The notes under the pieces were generated by a model. It worked only from the letters and a program-made list of their open reading frames with translations. It made no database searches and had not been told where the DNA came from. This document shows positions 6,383-12,337 of a stretch of DNA of 15,409 nt, one piece after another. The stretch is from Collinsella sp. CAG:166 (GTDB taxonomy: Bacteria > Actinomycetota > Coriobacteriia > Coriobacteriales > Coriobacteriaceae), in NCBI GenBank assembly GCA_000434535.1, contig FR878715.1, positions 1 through 15,409 of the forward strand, in the 5' to 3' direction. The translations under genes were made by a program, and so were the position numbers. The first letter of the stretch is position 1. Each line of letters starts with the position of its first letter.

Positions 6383-7741
6383 TTACTCGCCCTTGGACGC
6401 GGGGTGTTTGCAGACCACGCTCATGTAGATCATGCCGAGCACGGCAGCGGTGACCGAACCGGCAAGAATGGCAGCCTTGGCAGCAAGAACCTCAAACTGG
6501 GCCGTCGGGAAGGCAAGACCGCTGATGAGAATCGACATGGTAAAGCCGATACCGCCCAGAATGCCCACACCGGCAATCATGTGCCAGTTAACGTTATGCG
6601 GCAGCTCGCAGACCCTAAACTTAACCAGGGCAAACGTCATGCCAAAGATACCAATCGGCTTGCCCAGCAGCATGCCAAAGTACACGCCGAGCGTCACCGG
6701 GTCGGTGAGCAGCGTGCTCATGTCCACGCCCACTAGGCGAACCTGTGCGTTCACGAACGCAAAGATCGGCAGAATCACAAAGTTGACCGGCGTGGAGATC
6801 AGACGCTCCATGCGGATGAGCGGCGGGGTCACGCGGTGCATGACGCGCTCGACCCTGGTGGTCGAGACGGTAAAGTCATGCTGGCCCAAGATGTGCGCCT
6901 CGTCGTCGTAGCGGTCATCAAGCAGCGGCAGGCACTCGCCCAACCAATCGGTGAGGCTATCGAGCTTGACGCCGCACTTGGCCGGGATGGTAAAGGCCAA
7001 GATGACGCCGGCGAGCGTGGCATGTACGCCGCTCTTGAACATGCAGAACCACAACAGCAGACCCAGTACCGAATACGGGGCAAGGCGGTAATGCTGCGTC
7101 TTGTTGAGCCACACGAGCGCGCAGGTCACAAGCGCAGCGGCGCCCAACCAAAACGGATTGGGGCTCTGACCGTAGAAGATGGCGATGGCGGCGATGGAGA
7201 TAAGGTCGTCGGCGATGGCGAGCGTCGAGAAGAACACGCGCACGCCGTTGGGCACGCGGTTGCCCAAAAGCGACAGCACGCCCAGCGCAAAGGCAATATC
7301 GGTTGCCATGGGGATGGCCCAACCGTTGCGGGCGCCGGCATGGTTAAAGATCAGGTAGATGCAGGCGGGAACGACGACGCCGCCCACGGCCGCCAGCATG
7401 GGAAGCATGGCCTGACGCGGATTCTTGAGCTCGCCGACCGTCATCTCGTACTTAAGCTCAATGCCCACCAACAAAAAGAAAATCGCCATGAGGAAGTCGT
7501 TGACGAAAAGTTCAACGGTAAGACCGGCCGTAAGGTTGCCCAGACCCACATACAGCGGGGTCTCCAAAAAGTGATGGATGGCCTCGTAGGCATCGGTATT
7601 GGCGCAAATGACGGCGGCGATGGCGGCGATGACCATAACCGCGGCGGAAATCGTGCCGTTCTCGGCGATGCGCTCCCAAATGTCGTGGCGTTCAAAGCGC
7701 TTGCGCTCACGGACGTTGAACAGCTGCTCGGTTGCTGCCAT
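6383..7741 (-). CDS. nhaA: Na+/H+ antiporter NhaA
   Basis: A 452-residue inner-membrane antiporter that expels Na+ or Li+ in exchange for protons, for sodium and alkaline pH tolerance. The family core is intact: FLMAIFFLLVGIELK (83-97), ATDIAFALGVLSLLG (146-160) with the Asp equivalent to E. coli D133, and LAIADDLISI (174-183) with the paired ion-binding aspartates 178-179. LILP-type FAFVNAQV and LLGKPIGI, with the conserved Lys, follow near the C-terminal half. It is about 60 residues longer than E. coli NhaA, mainly from a hydrophilic, charged loop between the helix ending at VILAFTIPA and FVILPIFAF, plus an N-terminal tail of ~25 polar residues. A strong AAAGGAG lies eight bases before ATG 7741, next to a small ACGGGA/TCCCGT hairpin (7756-7771) in the leader. 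Monocistronic between two terminators. Confidence 0.95.
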   Translation of the reverse strand: MAATEQLFNVRERKRFERHDIWERIAENGTISAAVMVIAAIAAVICANTDAYEAIHHFLETPLYVGLGNLTAGLTVELFVNDFLMAIFFLLVGIELKYEMTVGELKNPRQAMLPMLAAVGGVVVPACIYLIFNHAGARNGWAIPMATDIAFALGVLSLLGNRVPNGVRVFFSTLAIADDLISIAAIAIFYGQSPNPFWLGAAALVTCALVWLNKTQHYRLAPYSVLGLLLWFCMFKSGVHATLAGVILAFTIPAKCGVKLDSLTDWLGECLPLLDDRYDDEAHILGQHDFTVSTTRVERVMHRVTPPLIRMERLISTPVNFVILPIFAFVNAQVRLVGVDMSTLLTDPVTLGVYFGMLLGKPIGIFGMTFALVKFRVCELPHNVNWHMIAGVGILGGIGFTMSILISGLAFPTAQFEVLAAKAAILAGSVTAAVLGMIYMSVVCKHPASKGE

Positions 7742-7948
7742 GGGCGGCTCCTTTCACGGGAAAGCTCCCGTCTTAAAAAAGCACGGCCCGCCCAAGTGGC
7801 GGCGCCGCGCTCTAACGTATTACGCTTGCATCTAGCCTACCCTGCACGACAAGCACGCAGGCGTGGCCGAAAAGCGGAACCACAGGTTGAACATTATTTG
7901 CTCAACGGCACGGGCACGCCTGTCCAAGAGACGACGCGGCGCATGCAC

Positions 7949-7988
7949 AAAAAACGACCGGAGCGCGGGGCGTCCGCGATCCGGTCGT
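7949..7988 (-). terminator. Rho-independent terminator of ppaC
   Basis: On the minus strand the arms 7980-7988 (ACGACCGGA) and 7954-7962 (TCCGGTCGT) pair perfectly. An inner CGCGG/CCGCG stem extends the hairpin, and six T follow (plus-strand A run 7949-7954). It begins 20 bases after the ppaC stop codon. The remaining ~180 bases to nhaA show no gene and should hold the nhaA promoter, which I could not place convincingly. Confidence 0.9.
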
Positions 7989-8007
7989 GGCGTTCGGTCA
8001 ACTAAAC

Positions 8008-8931
8008 CTAGCAGGCGGCCATGATGGGGGCAGCGACCTGCTTCTTACGGGAGAGGACGCCCGGCATCCAGACGCCGTCGTGCTCGTCGGCAATGCCCAG
8101 GCCCTTCTGAGCAGCCTCGGTCTCGCCCTCGAGCAGGACCTGCGAGCCCTCCTCCATGATGTCGGTGATGCACAGGACAATGCCGTCGGCACCCTTCTCG
8201 GCGGCGTAGGCGCGCATGGCCTCGCGGATCTCGTCAATCATGCCAAGCGCACGGCTCTTGTCGACGGTCTCGTACTGGCCGATGAGCAGCTTCTTGCCGG
8301 CGGGCTCGAACATCTTGATGTCGTTGCCGACCATCTCGGCAGCGGTGAAGGAGCCGGACGGGCGGGTAAGGAAGACCTCCATGCCAAACTCGACCGGGTC
8401 GACGCCCACCTGCTCGCCGAGCTTGGCGGCGACGGCGCGGTCGACATCGGTGGTGGTGGGGCTCTTGAGCATGAGCGTGTCGGTCATCATGGCCGAGAGC
8501 AGCAGCTTGGCCTGGACGTCGGAAAGCTCAACGCCGAGCACGTCGGCGAGCTTGGTGACGATGGTGCAGCTGGAGCCCCAGGGCAGGCAGATGTAGTGCA
8601 GCGGGCCGGCGGTCTCGAAATCGCCGATGCGGTGATGATCGACGACGCCAAAGACCGTGGCGTCCTTAAGGCCGGCGACGGACTGGGCAGACTCGTTGTG
8701 GTCGGTGAGGACGACGAGCTGACCGGCCTCGACGGACTCGATCACGCGGGGCTCGGCGATGCCGGCGTCGGCGAGCAGCTTGGCGGACTCGGCCGGAAGC
8801 TGACCAAGGGCGCAGGCCTCGTAGGTGTTGCCGGCATACTCAACCTGGTTGAGCAGCTGGGACAGGACGACGGCGCTCATGATGGCGTCGTTATCGGGGT
8901 TCTGGTGACCAAAGACAAGAACGTTTGCCAT
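8008..8931 (-). CDS. ppaC: manganese-dependent inorganic pyrophosphatase (family II)
   Basis: A 307-residue cytosolic DHH-superfamily phosphoesterase that hydrolyses pyrophosphate to phosphate, pulling biosynthetic reactions forward. The metal-binding motifs are all present: FGHQNPDNDA (7-16; His9, Asp13, Asp15), TDHN (76-79), VDHHRIGDF (97-105, the DHH motif), and an acidic residue in MMTDTL (Asp151). The C-terminal DHHA2 domain carries the SRKKQV substrate-binding signature (294-299). Length matches the ~310 residues of family II enzymes without regulatory CBS domains. GGAGG lies seven bases before ATG 8931. It is flanked by its own terminator downstream and by a repeat-containing gap upstream, so it is probably a single-gene unit. 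Confidence 0.96.
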   Translation of the reverse strand: MANVLVFGHQNPDNDAIMSAVVLSQLLNQVEYAGNTYEACALGQLPAESAKLLADAGIAEPRVIESVEAGQLVVLTDHNESAQSVAGLKDATVFGVVDHHRIGDFETAGPLHYICLPWGSSCTIVTKLADVLGVELSDVQAKLLLSAMMTDTLMLKSPTTTDVDRAVAAKLGEQVGVDPVEFGMEVFLTRPSGSFTAAEMVGNDIKMFEPAGKKLLIGQYETVDKSRALGMIDEIREAMRAYAAEKGADGIVLCITDIMEEGSQVLLEGETEAAQKGLGIADEHDGVWMPGVLSRKKQVAAPIMAAC

Positions 8932-9040
8932 GGATATCCTCCACTTGATATGTGTACTTGGACGTAGCTATGGTAGCACGCCGATGCCGAGCCTTCGCAG
9001 ACGGAAGGGTCACGGCATATTTTGGGGCAGGCATGGGGGC

Positions 9041-9092
9041 CAAGACTGTCCCTTTTGCACCGTGTTGGTGCAAAGTAACCTGACCCCCTTGC
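9041..9092. repeat. REP-like hairpin with GGGGTCAGGTTACTTTGCACC core
   Basis: A perfect 8-base hairpin (9054-9061 and 9067-9074, TTTGCACC and its complement) is flanked by a GGGACAG unit on one side and by GGGGTCAGGTTA (minus strand) on the other. The complement of 9066-9092 matches the extreme right edge of the window (15383-15409) in 24 of 27 bases, so it is a dispersed repeat. It lies between the ROK kinase stop and the ppaC promoter region. Confidence 0.7.
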
Positions 9093-9097
9093 ACCAG

Positions 9098-10051
9098 CTA
9101 TTTACCGGCGGCGCGCAGGGCTACGTAGGCGGCGCCGATGATGCCGGCGTCGTTGCCGAGCGAAGCGACCTTGATGGGCGTCTCGCGCGAGGCGGAAAGC
9201 GCGTAGCGCTGGAAGTGCTCGCGGACCTTGTCGAGGTAGACATCGGCCGAAGCGGACGCGCCGCCACCGATCAGGAACATCTCGGGGTCGACCACGTTGG
9301 CGATAAGTGCCAGAGCACGGCCGAGATAGTCAGCCATGGTATCGGCAGCTGCCAGCGCGAGTTTGTCGCCCTCGCGGCAGGCCTGGAACACGTCCTTGGA
9401 ATCGGAGGGGCCGGTGAGCTCAATGGGCTCGACGCCCGCCTTCTTGCACTCGGCAAGGTAGTTGCTCACCACGCCGGTGGCGCTGGAATACTGCTCCAGA
9501 TGGCCATGGCCGCCACAGCCGCAGGTGCGCTCCTCAGCCGGGTTCAGGCACATGTGGCCAATCTCGCCGCCGGCGCCCACAACACCCGATACCACGTCGC
9601 CGTTAACGATAACGCCGCCGCCCACGCCGGTACCGATGGTGACCATCACCACGTTCTGCACGCCCTTGGCAGAGCCGAGCCAGGCCTCGCCCATGGCGGC
9701 GGCGTTGGCGTCGTTCTCGTACTTTACGACCGCGTCGGGGCAGTGCTCCTGAATGGCAATCTTAAGCTCGGGCAGGTTGATGGAGATGTTCGCCTTGACC
9801 TTGGCATCGCCCGCAGCCGGAATGGGGCACGGAACGGCCAGGCCGATGCCCGCCACAAAGGCGCGCGGAATCTGAGCCTTGGCGACCACCTGGTCGATAG
9901 CCTCGGTTACCGCGGCAAAGCCCGCAGCGTCGACGATGGGAGGCGTGGGCACGCTGGCCTTGGCAAGCAGGTTGCCGTCCTCGTCGAACAGGCCCTCCTT
10001 AACCGAAGTGCCGCCGACGTCAATGCCGATGTAGTACTGCTTAGGTTCCAT
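9098..10051 (-). CDS. ROK-family sugar kinase, probably glucokinase
   Basis: A 317-residue ROK-family kinase (actin-like ATPase fold), most likely phosphorylating glucose or a related hexose with ATP. Residues 11-18 (DVGGTSVK) are the ATP phosphate-binding loop. ENDANAAAMGE (112-122) holds the catalytic Asp114. GTGVGGGVIVNG (140-151) and GEIGHM (162-167) are sugar-binding segments, and IGGGAS (261-266) is the adenosine motif. The zinc site HxnCxCx4C is modified: His166, Cys177 and Cys179 are present, but the last ligand is His184 (GHGHLE, where GCLE is usual). There is no DNA-binding domain, so it is an enzyme and not an NagC/XylR-type repressor. ATG 10051 was chosen for its GAAAGGTGGG ribosome site; an in-frame start at 10117 lacks one. 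It is divergent from gntR-manA, consistent with a hexose entry locus. Confidence 0.92.
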   Translation of the reverse strand: MEPKQYYIGIDVGGTSVKEGLFDEDGNLLAKASVPTPPIVDAAGFAAVTEAIDQVVAKAQIPRAFVAGIGLAVPCPIPAAGDAKVKANISINLPELKIAIQEHCPDAVVKYENDANAAAMGEAWLGSAKGVQNVVMVTIGTGVGGGVIVNGDVVSGVVGAGGEIGHMCLNPAEERTCGCGGHGHLEQYSSATGVVSNYLAECKKAGVEPIELTGPSDSKDVFQACREGDKLALAAADTMADYLGRALALIANVVDPEMFLIGGGASASADVYLDKVREHFQRYALSASRETPIKVASLGNDAGIIGAAYVALRAAGK

Positions 10052-10105
10052 GAGAGCCCACCTTTCTCGTTTAAACATTGCCTGTATGGTACCGCTCCCA
10101 AGGCA

Positions 10106-10146
10106 AAAACCTACCAAAAAGGGACAGGTTTGTTTTGGCAGGTTTT
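10106..10146. repeat. hairpin in the ROK kinase leader, repeat or attenuator
   Basis: Arms 10106-10119 and 10133-10146 (AAAACCTACCAAAA against TTTTGGCAGGTTTT) pair with one mismatch around a 13-base loop containing GGGACAGGTTT. This is the same core found in other intergenic hairpins here. On the minus strand the 3' arm ends in a run of five T, so it could also act as a weak terminator or attenuator in the 5' leader of the kinase if transcription starts near 10210. Confidence 0.55.
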
Positions 10147-10199
10147 ATCTGGGGTAACGCAATTGGCCGCTTAACACGACATTACTCATATGTCTATCT

Positions 10200-10221
10200 A
10201 TTTAGAGCGCTCTGAATTATA
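10200..10221 (-). promoter_or_regulatory. palindromic operator overlapping the ROK kinase -10 element
   Basis: An 18-base palindrome (10200-10217) centred on AGAGC|GCTCT has a single mismatched pair. It overlaps a minus-strand TATAAT (10216-10221), a plausible -10 of the kinase gene with a roughly 150-base leader; no clear -35 is seen. A GCGC-centred palindrome of this kind fits a LacI-type site; the neighbouring GntR protein is another possible binder. No assignment can be made from sequence alone. Confidence 0.5.
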
Positions 10222-10265
10222 TGCAAAGCGACTTTTAATTATATCTTTCTCGAACTTTTTCAATA

Positions 10266-10271
10266 TATAAT
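10266..10271 (+). promoter_or_regulatory. -10 element of the gntR promoter
   Basis: A perfect TATAAT lies 63 bases before the gntR start, in a very AT-rich stretch that contrasts with the surrounding genes. The -35 at the right distance (ATCTTT) is poor, so activation or an UP-type AT tract may compensate. The leader contains TATACT twice (10292 and 10304), of unknown meaning. Confidence 0.5.
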
Positions 10272-10333
10272 AGGGATGCTTAGGTGTTAACTATACTTTC
10301 TTTTATACTCAATCAAGTTGGAAAGGAGGTTCC

Positions 10334-11053
10334 ATGATTCCCAAATACGAGGCGATAGCTGCAGATATTCGTCGAAGTATCGAGGATGGCGCTCTTAAAC
10401 CGGGCGACAAGCTTCCCACCGTCGTTGAGTTCTGTGAGCTCTATAGCGTTTCCAAAATCACCGTCAAACGAGCTATCGAGCAAATCACCGAGGAAGGTCT
10501 TATTACCAGCCGGCGCGGATCGGGCACCTACGTTAAGGACACGGCGGGACTTCCCGGCCAGGCGTTTTTCCAGGGCAAAAACGACCGTGCCCAGGGCTTT
10601 TCGTATGAGCACCGCGGGGAAAAGGTGACCTCGGTGGTCTACGATTTCTCGATTGTTAATCCACCAGCGGACATCGCAGCCCAGCTGGGAATTGCCGAGG
10701 ATGACTTTGCCTATCACGTCGTGCGCGTGCGTCAGGCCGATGGGAAGCCCATCGTTATCGAGTACACCTACATGCCCCTCGAGCTGATTCCGGGGCTGAA
10801 AAAGAAGGACCTGTACGGATCGGTCTACCATTTCATCCGCGAGCAATGCGGGCTGAAAATTTCGAGCTTCCACCGTACCATTCGCGCCGTGGCAGCAACC
10901 GAGGAAGAAGCCGAGCGCCTGGACACCAAGCCTGGCTCTCCCCTGCTCGAGCTCACCCAGATTGGCTTTTTGGACAGCGGCGCCGCCTTTGAGTATTCGG
11001 TCTCGCGCAACGTTGGCGACCGCTTTGAGTTGCACAACGTAACGTTGGCATAG
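10334..11053 (+). CDS. GntR-family regulator, HutC/UTRA subfamily
   Basis: A 239-residue transcription factor. Residues 1-70 form the GntR winged helix: an opening PKYEAIAADIRRSIEDG helix, LKPGDKLPT (21-29), a recognition helix with VSKITVKRAIEQITEEGLI and the wing SRRGSGTYV (60-68). Residues about 85-235 form the UTRA ligand-binding domain, with the typical RVRQADGKPIVIEYTYMP strand pair and a C-terminal AAFEYSVSRNVGDRFEL. UTRA regulators usually sense small sugars, sugar phosphates or amino acids. The position 67 bases before manA and divergent from a hexose kinase suggests control of sugar-phosphate metabolism, probably derepressed by a phosphosugar; this is inference. An ideal AAAGGAGGT ribosome site stands before ATG 10334. 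Confidence 0.92.
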   Translation: MIPKYEAIAADIRRSIEDGALKPGDKLPTVVEFCELYSVSKITVKRAIEQITEEGLITSRRGSGTYVKDTAGLPGQAFFQGKNDRAQGFSYEHRGEKVTSVVYDFSIVNPPADIAAQLGIAEDDFAYHVVRVRQADGKPIVIEYTYMPLELIPGLKKKDLYGSVYHFIREQCGLKISSFHRTIRAVAATEEEAERLDTKPGSPLLELTQIGFLDSGAAFEYSVSRNVGDRFELHNVTLA

Positions 11054-11067
11054 GTTTTTGCAGTCAT

Positions 11068-11105
11068 GCGGGCGCTCGTTTTGAACAGTTTTACGCAGCG
11101 CCCGC
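11068..11105 (+). other. hairpin between gntR and manA
   Basis: Perfect 9-base GC-rich arms 11068-11076 (GCGGGCGCT) and 11097-11105 around a 20-base T-rich loop, immediately before the manA ribosome site. No T tract follows. It may tune translation or stability of manA relative to gntR. Confidence 0.4.
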
Positions 11106-11126
11106 GCAACACAATGAGGTATGAAT

Positions 11127-12059
11127 ATGTCCGATTTGATTAAACTGACGCCGATCTTCCACGAGAAGATCTGGGGCGGTCGCCAGCTCGAAACCGTATT
11201 TGGCTACGACATTCCCGATGGCCCCATCGGTGAGTGCTGGGCCATCTCGGCCCACCCCAACGGCGACTGCCAGATTGCGGAGGGCCCGTATGCCGGCCAC
11301 ACGCTGTCGTGGCTGTGGGCCGAGCACCGCGAGCTCTTTGGCAACTGCGAGGGCAAGGAGTTCCCGCTGCTCATTAAGATTCTGGACGCCAAGGACGACC
11401 TTTCGATCCAGATTCATCCCAACGACGAGTACGCCGCCGAGCACGAGAACGGCAGCCTGGGCAAAACCGAGTGCTGGTATGTACTGGACTGCGAGCCCGA
11501 CGCCACGATTATCGTCGGCCAGCGCGCGCACGACCGCGCCGAGGCTGCACAGATGATCGAGGAGGGCCGTTGGGACGAGATGCTCAACGTGCTGCCGATT
11601 CACAAGGGAGACTTTTTCCAGATCGACTCCGGCACCGTTCACGCCATCAAGACCGGCACGCTGATTCTGGAGACGCAGCAGTCGAGCGACGTGACATATC
11701 GCCTGTACGACTACGACCGCCCCGGCACCGACGGAAAGCTGCGCCCGCTGCACATTAAGCAGAGCCTCGACTGCATCGACTTTGATGTTCAGGCTCCGAC
11801 CGACGGCACGGTGAACGCGCCTGAGGTCGACGGCGTGACCGAGCTCGAGTCTAACCCCTGCTACGCCGTCGATCGCGTGCGTGTCGACGGCAGCAAGATC
11901 CTCGACCAGCGCTGGCCCTTCATGTGCCTGTCGGTCATCGACGGCGAAGGCACCGTCTGCGGCGACCCCGTCCACAAGGGAAGCCACCTGCTGGCCCCGA
12001 ACACCGTCAGCTCCATCGACCTCGAAGGCAAGATGGAACTGATCATCAGCCACCTCTAG
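11127..12059 (+). CDS. manA: mannose-6-phosphate isomerase, class I (short form)
   Basis: A 310-residue zinc-dependent cupin enzyme interconverting mannose 6-phosphate and fructose 6-phosphate, linking mannose uptake or mannosylation to glycolysis. The zinc ligands are visible: QIHPND (95-100; Gln95, His97), KTECWYVL (113-120; Glu115) and DSGTVHAI (167-174; His172). YRLYDYDR (191-198) carries the catalytic Arg192. IWGGRQLE at the N terminus and ECWAISAHPNG (36-46) also match the Bacillus-type short form of ~315 residues. ATG 11127 is preferred over 11121 because GAGG (11116-11119) sits seven bases before it but only one base before the upstream ATG. Probably co-transcribed with gntR 67 bases upstream, since no terminator separates them. 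Confidence 0.93.
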   Translation: MSDLIKLTPIFHEKIWGGRQLETVFGYDIPDGPIGECWAISAHPNGDCQIAEGPYAGHTLSWLWAEHRELFGNCEGKEFPLLIKILDAKDDLSIQIHPNDEYAAEHENGSLGKTECWYVLDCEPDATIIVGQRAHDRAEAAQMIEEGRWDEMLNVLPIHKGDFFQIDSGTVHAIKTGTLILETQQSSDVTYRLYDYDRPGTDGKLRPLHIKQSLDCIDFDVQAPTDGTVNAPEVDGVTELESNPCYAVDRVRVDGSKILDQRWPFMCLSVIDGEGTVCGDPVHKGSHLLAPNTVSSIDLEGKMELIISHL

Positions 12060-12084
12060 GTCGCAACAACAACCAAAACGCAAC

Positions 12085-12120
12085 AAGGGACTCCCCCGTC
12101 CACCAACGGAGGAGCCCCTT
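12085..12120 (+). terminator. likely terminator hairpin of manA
   Basis: Arms 12085-12099 and 12106-12120 pair over 15 bases with two mismatches around a 6-base loop, 25 bases after the manA stop. The tail is only AT-rich (ATCCATATATAT), not a true T tract, so efficiency is uncertain. Confidence 0.55.
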
Positions 12121-12155
12121 ATCCATATATATCAGCCCACCCGGCTCTCCAGATC

Positions 12156-12185
12156 AAAAAAGCGGACGAGCAGAGCGACGTTCGC
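12156..12185 (-). terminator. Rho-independent terminator of pcrA
   Basis: On the minus strand arms 12178-12185 and 12162-12169 pair at 6 of 8 positions around an 8-base loop, followed by six T (plus-strand A run 12156-12161). It lies 152 bases beyond the pcrA stop codon, so the large hairpin at 12202-12330 would be inside the pcrA 3' untranslated region. Confidence 0.5.
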
Positions 12186-12201
12186 AAGCAACGTTATCTA
12201 A

Positions 12202-12330
12202 GGACCTGGGCGGGCGTATGGGGCAACATCGATCGCGAGTTCCGCACGAGCCGGAGAGCACTTAATGTGCTCTCCGTGCGAGCAGGACTGCCCGAGCAGG
12301 CGATGTTGCCCCATACGCCCGCCCAGGTCC
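12202..12330. repeat. 129-bp hairpin with 30-bp perfect arms
   Basis: Positions 12202-12231 and 12301-12330 are perfect inverted repeats of 30 bases. The 69-base interior contains a second perfect hairpin (12252-12261 and 12267-12276, CGGAGAGCAC around TTAAT). The element starts seven bases after the pcrA stop codon and lies between convergent manA and pcrA. There is no T tract directly next to it and no clear target-site duplication. It may be a small non-autonomous mobile element or a transcript-end stabiliser. Confidence 0.8.
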
Positions 12331-12337
12331 GCCGGGA

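Noticed and set aside
7742..7948. Possible ion riboswitch in front of nhaA
   Set aside because: Only a small 6-bp hairpin next to the ribosome site is visible; no known Na+ or Li+ riboswitch pattern was recognised.
10052..10117. Longer start of the ROK kinase at 10117
   Set aside because: The added 22 residues are not family-like, cross the repeat hairpin and lack a ribosome site; ATG 10051 has a strong one.
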